DNA of 64,000 bases from Deltaproteobacteria bacterium (GTDB taxonomy: Bacteria; Desulfobacterota; Binatia; UBA12015): NCBI GenBank assembly GCA_029262355.1, contig JAJCZO010000163.1, positions 1-64,000 of the forward strand, in the 5' to 3' direction. The notes below the pieces were generated by a model. The model saw nothing but the letters and a program-made list of their open reading frames with translations. It did no database searches and had not been told where the DNA came from. This document shows, piece by piece, positions 11,418 through 20,406 of the stretch. Position 1 is the first letter of the stretch; the number at the start of each line of letters is the position of its first letter. The position numbers and the translations under genes are program-made.

Positions 11418-12571
11418 AGGTTCACGACCTCCAGGCCGATGACGGCCGGCTCGTTTCGGCTCTCCCGGTCGGGCTGTCCGAGTGCGGTCGCCAACCCTTC
11501 GACGCTGGCAATGGCTTCGAACTCCGACCAGACGGATTTCTCGAGTGACGTGTTCGCCTCGACGATTGCGATGCGGCGGTCGGGCGGCGTGGCGATGCGC
11601 CCGATGGCCTCATCGAGCTCGTCGCTGGCCCCGGGGACGCCCGCCAGCAGCTGAGGCTGCATCAGCTGGATGACCCATGGCAGCGAAGTGAATTCGCGGT
11701 CGATGAGGAGGATCTCGCGGCGGGCTGCGGCCAGTTCCGAGAGCGGTTCGTGTAGCGCATGCCCCGCCGGCGCGACGACGATCGCATCGGGGGGCATGGG
11801 CAGCTGGGGTCCGGGCGCCCCCGCGGCGGCCAACGCGAGCGTGGCTTCACACAAGAGTCGATGGGTTTCGAGCAAAGTGCTGGCGATGTTCGAGAACGAG
11901 CCATCGGCGCGCAGCCGGTACGGTGCGACACCGCCGTCTCCGATGTGCTGCCCGATCTCGCGCAGCTGCTCCCGGGCGCGGTTCAACGGATCACCTAGCC
12001 GCGCGAGGGTGCGCGGTGGGCCCGCGTCCCCTCGGGTCTCGGCCGAGACCGCGTCCTCGAGCTGACCGAGAAGGGCCGAGAAGGTTTCCTCGAGTGTCGC
12101 CGCGCGGAGCTGCGGCAGAGTCGCTTGGGGCGGGGGCGCGGCCGCGGTGGTCGTCGAGGTCGGTTCGGCTTCCGGGGCTGGCCCGACGGGCGCCTTCTGT
12201 CCCCGGGACAGCGCGTTGTCGACTACGGAGAGGACGACCTGCGGCTTGAACGGCTTGGTGATGTAGCTCACCACGTTCTGCGCGTCTTGGTAGGCTTGGC
12301 GGATCGAGGCGCCTTTGGCCGAGACGAGGATTACGGGAGTCTGCGCCGTGGCAGGGATCGCCGAGAGCGCAGCGCAGACGTCTGGGCCGCGCATGTCGGG
12401 CAGAACGTAGTCGAGGAGTATGAGATCCGGGTTGAACGATTTGGCGCGGTCGAGAGCTTCTCGGCCATCGCCTGCGAACTCGAGCGCGTAACCGCGTGGC
12501 TTCAAGATGAACTCGAGCGCGCGCCGAATGGTCAACGAGTCATCGACGACGAGGAGACGAGCCGAGTCCAT
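11414..12571 (-). CDS. Response regulator: receiver domain plus unrecognised 260-residue C-terminal part
   Basis: The first 125 residues are a canonical CheY-like receiver: LLVVDDSLTIRRALEFIL with the acidic pocket, DLILLDYVLPDMRG with the phosphorylatable Asp near residue 54, VILVSAKG, and ITKPF with the conserved Lys. This is the PilG/PilH slot of a Pil-Chp operon, but those proteins are receiver-only. Here a Pro/Thr-rich linker (about 130-155) leads to roughly 230 residues I do not recognise. That region includes a helical stretch (LEETFSALLGQLEDAV, REQLREIGQHIG) and a C-terminal part beginning near APAGHALHEPLSELAAAR. The added region may be the output for pilus motors or a scaffold for the array. 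It overlaps the downstream CheW gene by 4 bp. Confidence 0.88.
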   Translation of the reverse strand: MDSARLLVVDDSLTIRRALEFILKPRGYALEFAGDGREALDRAKSFNPDLILLDYVLPDMRGPDVCAALSAIPATAQTPVILVSAKGASIRQAYQDAQNVVSYITKPFKPQVVLSVVDNALSRGQKAPVGPAPEAEPTSTTTAAAPPPQATLPQLRAATLEETFSALLGQLEDAVSAETRGDAGPPRTLARLGDPLNRAREQLREIGQHIGDGGVAPYRLRADGSFSNIASTLLETHRLLCEATLALAAAGAPGPQLPMPPDAIVVAPAGHALHEPLSELAAARREILLIDREFTSLPWVIQLMQPQLLAGVPGASDELDEAIGRIATPPDRRIAIVEANTSLEKSVWSEFEAIASVEGLATALGQPDRESRNEPAVIGLEVVNL

Positions 12572-12574
12572 CGG

Positions 12575-13066
12575 TCAGCCTTCCACTGCCGCGTGCGGAG
12601 CGAGCGCGGCGATGCCGGTCGGCCCGGCGGGTGTCGCGCCGCGTTGCTCGACCGCGCGCGTGAGAGCCTGTGGCTCGATCAGAAAATGGGGCTGCCGATC
12701 GACGAGAAGGAGATAGCAGAGCGGACGGCCTTCCTTCTCGAGGAGTCGTGTCGGGATCGGGGGTGATTCAAGAAAGGAAATGTCTCGTACGCCCAGGCAT
12801 GCATCCGTTCGAAGCCCGACGGGCCCCGACGCGGTGCGCACGAGCACGAGCGATCCGCCCGTGCTCGTTCCGAGGTCACGCCCGACGCCTGAGACGTCCG
12901 TCCAGTCCACGACCTCGACCGATGCTTGGCGCGAGCCCTCTTGGGCCGGATGTGCGAACACGCCCTCGACGACGTCGAGCGCTACGCACAACAGGCAACC
13001 CTCGGCCCGGAGCAAGAGCATCCGCGCCCCTGCCGAGCCGCCATCGCGACTTTTCTCTCCACCCAT
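12575..13066 (-). CDS. Divergent CheW-like protein, first gene of the chemosensory operon
   Basis: Small 163-residue soluble protein. The pattern MLLLRAEGCLLCVALDVVEG, then VEVVDWTDVSGVGR, then GGSLVLVRTASGPVGLRTDA, resembles the beta-strand order of a CheW domain: an I/V-D-L strand pair, then a 'regulated value' strand and a 'v-D-V'-like strand. The usual G-x-x-N-L-R-G element is not preserved, so this is a weak family match. It heads the leftward operon, only 3 bp before the response-regulator gene, and diverges from the GAF/receiver gene with a 164-bp gap that should hold both promoters. It could be a second, specialised coupling protein. Confidence 0.6.
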   Translation of the reverse strand: MGGEKSRDGGSAGARMLLLRAEGCLLCVALDVVEGVFAHPAQEGSRQASVEVVDWTDVSGVGRDLGTSTGGSLVLVRTASGPVGLRTDACLGVRDISFLESPPIPTRLLEKEGRPLCYLLLVDRQPHFLIEPQALTRAVEQRGATPAGPTGIAALAPHAAVEG

Positions 13067-13230
13067 TGACGAACCCCACCCGGCGCACGAGGCGCCTTCT
13101 TCCTCATCGATTCGACGGGATCGCGCGAGGACTTGAACCTCGATGTGTTCACTTGCCCATCAAGTCCTGCGGCGGGAAGGCCGATGCTTGAGGTTGGACG
13201 GCCCGAGGGCCGTGGAGGGGCGCAAGAACC

Positions 13231-15108
13231 ATGTCGGCCGAGGGAGCGACCGCCACACCGACCGCGATACCGGGTCGGCTGGGCGACGATGACGCAAGAC
13301 AGAACGACCCGTATCGATTCCTCTCGACCAGGCTCGTCCGCGAATTGATCGCGGCCGATTCCGTCGCCGAGGCGGCAGGCGAGGAGGCGGAGGCGATCGC
13401 CTCCCGCTTGATCGAGGCGGTGGCGGATGGACTATCGCAGCCCGGAGTCGCGTTGCTAAACACTGCGACGCTTGGCGTGGTCGCGGTGCGGGGGTTGGAG
13501 GCGGAGGAGCAGTCGCTCCTTCAAGTCCCGCCTCCGGGCGGAGGCACTCCGGTTGCGCGGCGCGCGCTCGAGGAGCGGCGGGTTTTTCTCTTGGGACAGG
13601 GAAGTCGCGAGCCACTGCTGCCCGCGCTGCGCGAGGTCCGCGCCGACCGGACCGGGTTGGTCGTCGTGCCGCTCTGTGATCGGGAGCAGTGCGCGGGCGT
13701 ACTGATCCTCGCATCGGCCGAGACGACGTTGCCTGCGGCATTCCTACGCTCGCTTGCACCCGCGTTCCGCTTGTTGACCCTGCTTCTGCATCCGGGGCGC
13801 TGGACCGACCCGAGCAGTGGGGATGCGCCGGTCGGCGATGCCGAGCGACTCACCGTAGACATCGAAGAGCTACGCTCGCAGCTCGCCGAGGCACGCGATC
13901 AGTGCAGGTCGCTCGAAGATCAGGACTCCAGCTCGCAGGCGGCGCAGCGTGCAGCGGGCGAGGGCTTGCGTGCTCGGGTCTCGGAGCTCGAAGCGACTCT
14001 CGCCGCGGGCGGGACCGAGCGAGGCATGCTCGATGAGGTCGAGTCGGAGCTTGGGCGCCGCGATCGTGAGCTGGAAGAGCGCGTCAAACGGGTCGCGGAA
14101 CTCGAAGGTGAGAACCAGGATCTCGCCGAGCAGCTGGCCCGTGCCGAACGCACTTGCCGAGATGCGGAGTCGCGCGCTCTAGCGAGCTCTTCCGCCGAAG
14201 AGGCGCTGCGCGACGCGATGAGCCAGCCCGGATTGGGAGACGCGGAGCCCGCAGCCGCTCTCCCGCTGCTCGACGAAGGAGACGTGGAGCTCGGGGAGAT
14301 CGCCGAGGCGGCTGCCGCGGCGATCGGCGACACCGAGGGGCCGTGCGAGGTCGGCCCGGAAGCTCTGGTCGACACCAGCGACGACGCCGTCTCGGTCGAA
14401 GTGCCGCCGGACGACGGACCTGCGCTGGGTATATGGCATCTCGATACCGACCCGACATCGCGTGCGTGGGCCAGCGAGCTGGCCGAGCGTTCCGGCGCGG
14501 TGTTCTGGACCGGAGAAGGCGAGCCGCCGCATGCCGCCAAGAGCATGTTGGTCATCAACTTGTTCGACGAATCGGTCGGTCGAACGGCAGATCTCGCCGA
14601 GAACGACATCGACAGTCTGGTCTACGCGACCGACGGCGAGACGGGGCAAGGGTTCGAGATTGGCCGAGTCGGCTGGGTGCGTCGCCCCCTCGACCCAGCG
14701 GTGGCGCTGGAGCGAATCCAGAGCCGGGTTCCTCGCCGGCTCGGTGGAATCGTCATCGTGAGCGCTCAACTTCGAGAGTTGGCCGGCCTACGTCAGGCAT
14801 TGGCCGATGTAGACGCGGCCGGCTCGGTGGCCTGCGACTCGCGACAGGCTACGGACCTTCTCGAGATCGTGAGGCGGCCGGATGCCGTGCTGATCGATCT
14901 CAGCCTCGAAGGTGGCCAGGGGCTCGCCGTGGCCCGTCAGCTGCGAACGACACCCGAGACCAGCGACGTTCCCCTGCTGTTTCTCCTTCCGGAGACTCTG
15001 CAGGCCGAGACGTTGCGCGCGGATGCGGAGCGGGGCGGCGTGCTGGGGCCCTATGGGTCCGAGGATGCGCGGCGCTTGCTGAACGGCGCGCTCGCTCATC
15101 CGTCCTGA
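13231..15108 (+). CDS. GAF / coiled-coil / degenerate receiver protein
   Basis: Soluble 625-residue protein of unknown role. Residues about 25-190 look like a GAF sensor domain (YRFLSTRLVRELIAAD, then VALLNTATLGVVAVRGLEAE, then GLVVVPLCDREQCAGVLILAS). Residues about 208-320 are strongly coiled-coil, rich in Glu, Arg, Leu and Ala. Residues about 390-480 are acidic and unassigned. The last 120 residues fold like a response-regulator receiver (GGIVIVSAQLRELAGLRQAL; DAVLIDLSLEGGQGLAVARQL). It keeps the central Asp but lacks the first acidic pair and the conserved Lys, so it is probably not phosphorylated. It starts ATG after GGAGGGG and diverges from the chemosensory operon, suggesting a linked role. 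Confidence 0.75.
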   Translation: MSAEGATATPTAIPGRLGDDDARQNDPYRFLSTRLVRELIAADSVAEAAGEEAEAIASRLIEAVADGLSQPGVALLNTATLGVVAVRGLEAEEQSLLQVPPPGGGTPVARRALEERRVFLLGQGSREPLLPALREVRADRTGLVVVPLCDREQCAGVLILASAETTLPAAFLRSLAPAFRLLTLLLHPGRWTDPSSGDAPVGDAERLTVDIEELRSQLAEARDQCRSLEDQDSSSQAAQRAAGEGLRARVSELEATLAAGGTERGMLDEVESELGRRDRELEERVKRVAELEGENQDLAEQLARAERTCRDAESRALASSSAEEALRDAMSQPGLGDAEPAAALPLLDEGDVELGEIAEAAAAAIGDTEGPCEVGPEALVDTSDDAVSVEVPPDDGPALGIWHLDTDPTSRAWASELAERSGAVFWTGEGEPPHAAKSMLVINLFDESVGRTADLAENDIDSLVYATDGETGQGFEIGRVGWVRRPLDPAVALERIQSRVPRRLGGIVIVSAQLRELAGLRQALADVDAAGSVACDSRQATDLLEIVRRPDAVLIDLSLEGGQGLAVARQLRTTPETSDVPLLFLLPETLQAETLRADAERGGVLGPYGSEDARRLLNGALAHPS

Positions 15109-15186
15109 CCGGCCACCGGTACCGGCGTGGGAACTGGCCCGCCTCGGGGGCGCGTGGTAGCTCGGACGTTCTAAGGAGCACCGCGA

Positions 15187-16515
15187 ATGTCCAAAGCAGA
15201 CAAGAAGAAAGCGCCGGATCGAATGGAGCGGATCGTCAACCTCGCCAAGCGGCGTGGGTTGGTCTTCCAGTCGAGTGAGATCTACGGTGGTCTGAACAGC
15301 TGCTGGGATTATGGGCCCATCGGGGTCGAGCTTCGCCGCAACGTGAAGGAGGCGTGGTGGCGCGAGATGGTGTGGTCGCGCGGCGACATCGTAGGCCTCG
15401 ATTGCTCCATCCTCATGCACCCCAGGGTCTGGGAGGCGTCTGGCCACGTGTCGGGTTTCACCGATCCGCTGGTCGACTGCAAGAAATGCAAGAGTCGCTT
15501 CCGTGCCGATCATCCCGACGTGCTCGCGAAGCACGCCGAGACGTGCGACGGCGAGCTGACGGACTCGCGACAGTTCAACCTGATGTTTCGCACGTTCATG
15601 GGCCCGGTCGAAGAGTCCGCGAATGTAGTTTTCCTTCGTCCCGAGACCGCACAGGGCATGTTCGTGAACTTCGGCAACGTGCTCGATACCCAGCGCCGCA
15701 AGCTCCCATTCGGGATCGCGCAGCAGGGCAAGTCGTTTCGAAACGAGATCACTCCCGGCAACTTCCTGTTCCGGACGCGCGAGTTCGAGCAGATGGAGAT
15801 GGAGTTCTTCGTCAAGCCCGGCGAGGAGGCGCAGTGGTACGACTACTGGAAGAAGGAGCGATTCGACTGGTACCTCCGTCTCGGCATCAAGCCGGACAAT
15901 CTCCGTATGCGTGAGCACGAGTCCGACGAGCTCGCCCACTATGCCAAGGGGTGTGCCGATGTGGAGTACAAGTTCCCCTTTGGCTGGTCGGAGCTCGAGG
16001 GCATCGCCAGCCGCACCGACTTCGATCTGAAGCAACACGCGGAGTGGAGCAAGAAGGACCTCTCGTATTTCGATGAGGAGAGCCGCGAGCGCTACGTGCC
16101 GTACGTGATTGAGCCGGCTGCTGGCGCCGATCGCGCGACGCTCGCATTCTTGGTCGATGCGTACGACGAGGACGAGGTCGAGGGCGAGACTCGTGTCGTG
16201 CTTCGCCTTCATCCGCGGTTGGCGCCCGTGAAGGTCGCGGTCTTGCCGCTGATGCGAAAGGACGGGCAACCCGAGAAGGCTCAGGAGATCTTTGCGCAGC
16301 TTCGACCGCACATGGTGGCGCAATACGATCAGGCCGGGTCCATCGGCCGTCGCTATCGACGCCAAGACGAGATCGGGACGCCGTTCGCACTGACGATCGA
16401 TCATCAGACGATGGAGGACGGGACCGTGACCGTGCGTGATCGCGACAAGACGTCGCAGGAGCGTGTGCACGAATCCGACCTCCTGGCCGAGCTGCTCCGG
16501 CGGATCACGGGCTGA
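15187..16515 (+). CDS. glyS: Glycyl-tRNA synthetase, single-chain class II type
   Basis: Charges tRNA-Gly with glycine in the cytosol. The 442-residue product is the homodimeric (alpha2, eukaryote/Gram-positive-like) form, not the GlyQ/GlyS tetramer. It opens with a GlyRS signature ([19 protein letters not shown]). A zinc-binding insertion follows (DCKKCKSR near 97-104, CDGEL near 122-126), then [12 protein letters not shown] and [20 protein letters not shown], the class II motif 2 region. A C-terminal anticodon-binding domain begins near [14 protein letters not shown]. The start follows AAGGAG-like bases just upstream. The downstream LLM gene begins 7 bp later, so the two are likely co-transcribed. 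Confidence 0.96.
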   Translation: MSKADKKKAPDRMERIVNLAKRRGLVFQSSEIYGGLNSCWDYGPIGVELRRNVKEAWWREMVWSRGDIVGLDCSILMHPRVWEASGHVSGFTDPLVDCKKCKSRFRADHPDVLAKHAETCDGELTDSRQFNLMFRTFMGPVEESANVVFLRPETAQGMFVNFGNVLDTQRRKLPFGIAQQGKSFRNEITPGNFLFRTREFEQMEMEFFVKPGEEAQWYDYWKKERFDWYLRLGIKPDNLRMREHESDELAHYAKGCADVEYKFPFGWSELEGIASRTDFDLKQHAEWSKKDLSYFDEESRERYVPYVIEPAAGADRATLAFLVDAYDEDEVEGETRVVLRLHPRLAPVKVAVLPLMRKDGQPEKAQEIFAQLRPHMVAQYDQAGSIGRRYRRQDEIGTPFALTIDHQTMEDGTVTVRDRDKTSQERVHESDLLAELLRRITG

Positions 16516-16522
16516 GGCGTAG

Positions 16523-17416
16523 GTGCGCTTCGGGCTGACCTCGCCGGTCGTTACGCTGACGCCGCGCGGTCATGCGCCCTGGGAAGAGGATGCCGGCCCC
16601 GACGAGCTCCGTCGGGTGGCAGAGGCGGCCGATCGGCTCGGCTACTACCACCTGACGTGTAGCGAGCACGTCGGGATTCCCACCGATGTCGCGCCGCTCC
16701 GGGGTGCCCGGTACTACGACCCTCTGTCGACCTTCGGATTTCTCGCGGCTTTCACGGAGCGAATCCGACTCGCGACACACGTGCTCGTCCTGCCGTATCA
16801 TCACCCTCTCGAGGTCGCGAAGCGCTACGGGACCCTCGATCGTCTCTCGAAGGGACGCTTGATTCTGGGCCTCGGCGTCGGAAGTCTCGAAGAGGAGTTT
16901 CGAATGATCGGGGCCGAGTTCGAGAATCGCGGACCCCTGTATGAGGATGCCCTGCGCGCCCTTCGGGCCGCGTTGCGCGGCCGGCAACCCTCGTACGCGG
17001 GAACCCATTTTTCGTTCCAGGGATTCACCATCGACCCGTGTGCCGTGCAGGAGCGAGTGCCTTTGTGGCTCGGCGGGCGAACGGAGCGATCGTTGCGGCG
17101 CGCTCTGGAGTTCGCGGACGGGTGGGATCCCTTCGGGCTCGGGCTCGACGAGCTGCGAGTCCTGCTCGAGCGCTACCAGACCAAGCCTGCGTGGAGGGAG
17201 CGAGAGGAGCGCGGAGAGCCCCTCGAGCTGATCTTTCAACCCCAACGCGCGTTCGATCTCACGACCTCGGATGGGCTCGAGACGGCGAGGCGGCTCTGCG
17301 AGGGCTACGCCGGCCTCGGGGCGAGTGTTTTGTCTCTTCGCTTCAAGAGCGCGAGTCTCGAGCAGTTCGTGGAGCAGTTGGAGATCTGCGCGGCTGAGCT
17401 ATTCTCCGAGTTCTAG
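16523..17416 (+). CDS. LLM-class flavin/F420-dependent oxidoreductase
   Basis: TIM-barrel oxidoreductase of the luciferase-like monooxygenase class, probably using F420 or FMN. The 297-residue product has the family features: MRFGLTSP start, EAADRLGYYHLTCSEHVGIP, TERIRLATHVLVLPYHHPLEVAK, and LDRLSKGRLILGLGVGSLEEEF, which matches the F420-type subfamilies. The GTG start at 16523 is followed directly by the first strand. The substrate cannot be told from sequence. It sits 7 bp after glyS, likely only by operon packing. Confidence 0.85.
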   Translation: MRFGLTSPVVTLTPRGHAPWEEDAGPDELRRVAEAADRLGYYHLTCSEHVGIPTDVAPLRGARYYDPLSTFGFLAAFTERIRLATHVLVLPYHHPLEVAKRYGTLDRLSKGRLILGLGVGSLEEEFRMIGAEFENRGPLYEDALRALRAALRGRQPSYAGTHFSFQGFTIDPCAVQERVPLWLGGRTERSLRRALEFADGWDPFGLGLDELRVLLERYQTKPAWREREERGEPLELIFQPQRAFDLTTSDGLETARRLCEGYAGLGASVLSLRFKSASLEQFVEQLEICAAELFSEF

Positions 17417-17508
17417 CTCGGAACGCGGGTGCGAGTCGTGAATCGAGGCGGCTCGGGCGGCCGAGGAGCTGTTGGCGATCGTGCCGAGGATTCAGTAATC
17501 GTCCATCT

Positions 17509-18300
17509 GTGAACCGGCATCCCAACAACGAGTCCTTCGAGTGGGCAATGCATCCGGGGCCCCATCGGCGTATCACGGCGGAGCAGGCTCGCGCCTATGA
17601 TGAGGATGGTGCCTTCATCTTGGAGGACGCGTTCGACGCAGAGACCATCGCCAGCGTCATTCGCGAGATCGATCCACTCGAGGCACGCACGACCGAGTTT
17701 CTGAGAACGCAAAAGGACGGCACGATGTTCATCGCGACCGCCGACGCGATCACGTTCTCGGTCCACTTAGTTCTCCAGTCGCAGTTCTTGCGTGAGTTCG
17801 TCGCTGGGCCGGTGTTCCAAGATCTGGGTCATGATCTCATCGGTCCAAAGGTGCGGCTGTACTGGGACCAGGCGGTCTACAAGAAGCCGTCTCCGGATCG
17901 CGAGTTCCCGTGGCATCAGGACAACGGCTACACGTACATCGAACCGCAGGCCTACCTGACCTGTTGGGTCGCCCTCACAGACGCCGATGAGAGCAACGGA
18001 TGTCCGTGGATCGTGCCCGGTCGCCATAAGGACGGCACGTTGGCGCACGCGCGTACGGATCTCGGTTTTCGGTGTCTCGAGGATGCGCCGAACGCTGTGC
18101 CGCTACCGGTGCGCGCGGGGAGCATCGCGGTCTTCTCGTCCCTGACGCCGCATCATACAGGCCCGAACCGAACGAACGATGTGCGCAAGTCCTACATCGT
18201 GCAGTTTGCCCCGGACGGAGCGGCCCGCATCGACGTTACCGCCGAGGGGTCCCGTCACGCGACTCTCCAAGATGCAGCGGGCCGGCAGTTCGAGATCTAG
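17509..18300 (+). CDS. Phytanoyl-CoA dioxygenase (PhyH) family protein
   Basis: Non-haem Fe(II)/2-oxoglutarate-dependent dioxygenase, 263 residues. The double-stranded beta-helix iron site is visible as WHQDNGYTYI (His and Asp of the HxD motif near residues 140-142) and the distal histidine in SLTPHHTGPN (near 220). An Arg in DVRKSYIVQF probably contacts 2-oxoglutarate. ITAEQARAYDEDGAFILED at the N-terminus is the standard opening of the family. The start is GTG at 17509, but ATG at 17548 (before HPGPHRRITAEQ) is an equal candidate. Members hydroxylate many lipids and small metabolites; no substrate can be inferred here. Confidence 0.88.
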   Translation: MNRHPNNESFEWAMHPGPHRRITAEQARAYDEDGAFILEDAFDAETIASVIREIDPLEARTTEFLRTQKDGTMFIATADAITFSVHLVLQSQFLREFVAGPVFQDLGHDLIGPKVRLYWDQAVYKKPSPDREFPWHQDNGYTYIEPQAYLTCWVALTDADESNGCPWIVPGRHKDGTLAHARTDLGFRCLEDAPNAVPLPVRAGSIAVFSSLTPHHTGPNRTNDVRKSYIVQFAPDGAARIDVTAEGSRHATLQDAAGRQFEI

Positions 18301-18309
18301 CGTGTCGCG

Positions 18310-18642
18310 CTAGATCTCGAAGTCGTCCACGTCGTCCTCCCATCGGTAGCGCTCGAGGTCGATGCGCCCGGCGGGGGAGAACTCGATGCCCTCTTCCTCC
18401 AGCAGTTGGCGCTGAATCTCATCGAAGCTGGGGACCGCCCTGGGGCTGACCTCACCCCGGGAGTTCAAAATGCGATGCCACGGAACCTTCGATCGCTCGG
18501 GGAGGGCCCTCAGCGCGAAGCCGACGTGGCGCGCGTGACGAGGAAATCCCGCCATCATCGCCACTTGGCCATACGTCGCGACTCTGCCACGCGGGACGCG
18601 TCGGACCACGGCGTAGATCTTCTCATGGAGCGTCGAAGGCAC
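18310..18642 (-). CDS. Alkyltransferase-like protein (ATL, MGMT fold without active cysteine)
   Basis: DNA-binding protein related to O6-alkylguanine-DNA alkyltransferases. The 110-residue product has the helix-turn-helix VPRGRVATYGQVAMMAG and the recognition part RHVGFALRALPE. The active-site PCHR of true transferases is replaced by PWHR (Trp55). That change defines ATL proteins, which bind and flip alkylated guanine and hand it to nucleotide excision repair instead of repairing it directly. It is convergent with the PhyH gene, 9 bp apart, and divergent from the SDR gene. A UvrC-like GIY-YIG protein is encoded at 35.4 kb, an interesting but distant link to excision repair. Confidence 0.88.
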   Translation of the reverse strand: MPSTLHEKIYAVVRRVPRGRVATYGQVAMMAGFPRHARHVGFALRALPERSKVPWHRILNSRGEVSPRAVPSFDEIQRQLLEEEGIEFSPAGRIDLERYRWEDDVDDFEI

Positions 18643-18732
18643 CGCGTGGCACCATATCAGGGTGGCTCGCGAAGGTCCGGCATCCTAAGCTCTGTGACGA
18701 GTCGGCGAGGTCGCCGGGCATGAGGAGAGGCA

Positions 18733-19578
18733 ATGAGCTCACGGGCACTGGCAGGAAAGACGGCGTTCATCACGGGGGGCGGCACGGGCATTGGCTACGG
18801 GTGTGCGCTTGCACTGCTGCGCGACGGGGCCACGGTGACCATCGCCGGGCGTCGGGCCGAGGTGCTCGACGAGGCGGCTGCCAAGCTCAGGTCGGAAGCT
18901 CCGGAGGGGGCGGAGGTCCGCACGACGCCGTGCGACGTTACCTCGGAGGAGGACGTGACCGCGTCGGTCGGCAAGGCGGTTGACGCGACGGGTCACCTCG
19001 ACATCGCGATCGCGAACGCGGGCGGCGGCTTCGGCACCTACATTTTGCTCACCGATGCGGCGACGTTTCGCCAGTCGCTCGATCTCAACGTGCTTGGCTC
19101 TTACAACACGATTCGAGCAGCGGCCCTCGCGATGAAGGATGGCGGTGGTGGATCGATCGTCGCGATGTCGTCCATCGCCGGCGCCATCACCCACCAGGCG
19201 ATGCCCGCCTACTGCACGGCGAAGGCGGGGCTCGACATGCTCGTGCGTTGCGCCGCCGACGAGTTGGGCCACTTCGGGATCCGCGTGAACTCGATCCAGC
19301 CGGGGATCACCGCTACCGACATGATGAAGGGCCTGGTCATCCCGAACGAAGAAGTCGTCGAGGACTACGTCGAGAACATGCCGCTGGGGCGCATCGGTGA
19401 GGTGGAGGACGTCGGACAGCTCGCGCGATTCCTCGCAGGGCCGGAGTCTTCGTGGATCACCGGACAATCGATCGCGGTCGATGGCGGACACACATTGCGC
19501 CGCGGCCCGAGCTACGATCCGCTGTTCCGCCCCGCACTCGGCGAAGAGGTCTGGAAGTTCGTGAAGGGCGACTCGTAA
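18733..19578 (+). CDS. Short-chain dehydrogenase/reductase (SDR)
   Basis: NAD(P)-dependent oxidoreductase with a Rossmann fold, 281 residues. The cofactor motif TGGGTGIGYG is at about 15-24, the NAG-type motif in IANAGGGFG near 92-100, catalytic Ser in SIVAMSSIAG, and the Tyr-x3-Lys pair in YCTAKAGL near 156-163. ITGQSIAVDGGHTLRRGPSY near the end is the usual classical-SDR C-terminus. The ATG follows a strong GAGGAGAGG ribosome binding site. Members of this kind act on fatty acyl, steroid or quinone substrates; none can be chosen here. The DUF4198 gene begins 5 bp after the stop. Confidence 0.92.
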   Translation: MSSRALAGKTAFITGGGTGIGYGCALALLRDGATVTIAGRRAEVLDEAAAKLRSEAPEGAEVRTTPCDVTSEEDVTASVGKAVDATGHLDIAIANAGGGFGTYILLTDAATFRQSLDLNVLGSYNTIRAAALAMKDGGGGSIVAMSSIAGAITHQAMPAYCTAKAGLDMLVRCAADELGHFGIRVNSIQPGITATDMMKGLVIPNEEVVEDYVENMPLGRIGEVEDVGQLARFLAGPESSWITGQSIAVDGGHTLRRGPSYDPLFRPALGEEVWKFVKGDS

Positions 19579-19583
19579 CGTCC

Positions 19584-20405
19584 ATGCGCAGTTCTCTCGC
19601 GTTCGGATCGGCCCTCACTGTGGTTCTGCTTGTGGCGGGGACGGCGTGCGCGCACGAATTCTGGATTGAGCCCGCGAGCTTCACGCCGCGCGCCGGCGAC
19701 AGCGTGGCGGTTCGTCTGCTCGTGGGGGGGGCAGGGGAGCGCGACGAGCTCCCGCGTCGTAGTGACCACTTGCTGCGATTCGAAGCTCTGGGCCCCGGTG
19801 GGGTGGTGCCGGTGGTCGGACGCTTGGGTCGCGCGCCTGCGGGCCTTCTTCAGCCCGCGCTGGCCGGGCTGTGGGTCGTCACCTACCAGGGTCGTCACAC
19901 GTTTCTCGAGCTGCCGGCGGAGAAGTTCGAGAGCTATCTTCAAGAGGAGGCTCTCTCCCGCGTCATCGAGGATCGGGTGAGGCGCAACGAGAGTCTGTCG
20001 GCCGGGCGTGAGAGCTATGCCCGCTACGCGAAGTCGCTCGTGAACGTGCGCGGGGCCGAATCCTCGGGGCCGCAGCAGTTCGATCGCGAGATCGGGCTGC
20101 CGATTGAGCTGGTTCCCGAGACCGATCCGCGTACCTGGTCCGACGGTGATCCGTTCGCAGTCCGTTTGCTCTACGACGGGCAACCGTTGGCGGATCAGCA
20201 GATCAAACTCATCCATCTGCGTGACAGCGGCCTGCGAATCGTCGCGAGAACCGACGCCGATGGTCGGGTGGAACTCCTTTTCCCGCAGTCCGGCCCGTGG
20301 CTCGCAGCGACGGTGTTCATGCGCCGCGCTCCCCAGGAAGTGGAAGGTGACTGGGAGAGTTTTTGGGGAAGCCTCACGTTCGAGCTTCCCGCGGGAGCGA
20401 GCTGA
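19584..20405 (+). CDS. Secreted DUF4198-family protein
   Basis: Periplasmic or membrane-anchored protein of 273 residues. Starting at ATG 19584 gives a clean signal peptide (LTVVLLVAGTACAHEFWIEP, cleavage expected near ACA/HE). The frame is open further upstream to 19452, but that part overlaps the SDR gene. The HEFWIEP opening, followed by a beta-rich domain and VRLLYDGQPLADQQIKL with TDADGRVELLFPQSGPWL, is typical of DUF4198, a family often found near metal-uptake genes. No transporter is adjacent here, so a metal role is only a family-based guess. The next gene starts 1 bp after the stop. Confidence 0.82.
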   Translation: MRSSLAFGSALTVVLLVAGTACAHEFWIEPASFTPRAGDSVAVRLLVGGAGERDELPRRSDHLLRFEALGPGGVVPVVGRLGRAPAGLLQPALAGLWVVTYQGRHTFLELPAEKFESYLQEEALSRVIEDRVRRNESLSAGRESYARYAKSLVNVRGAESSGPQQFDREIGLPIELVPETDPRTWSDGDPFAVRLLYDGQPLADQQIKLIHLRDSGLRIVARTDADGRVELLFPQSGPWLAATVFMRRAPQEVEGDWESFWGSLTFELPAGAS

Positions 20406-20406
20406 G

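Noticed and set aside
13067-13230. Possible tRNA-like sequence (GGACTTGAACCTC) between the divergent chemosensory genes
   Set aside because: No cloverleaf can be drawn around it; it is probably promoter DNA.
14788-16470. 560-codon antisense open frame opposite glycyl-tRNA synthetase
   Set aside because: The plus strand clearly encodes GlyRS. The antisense product has no recognisable domain.
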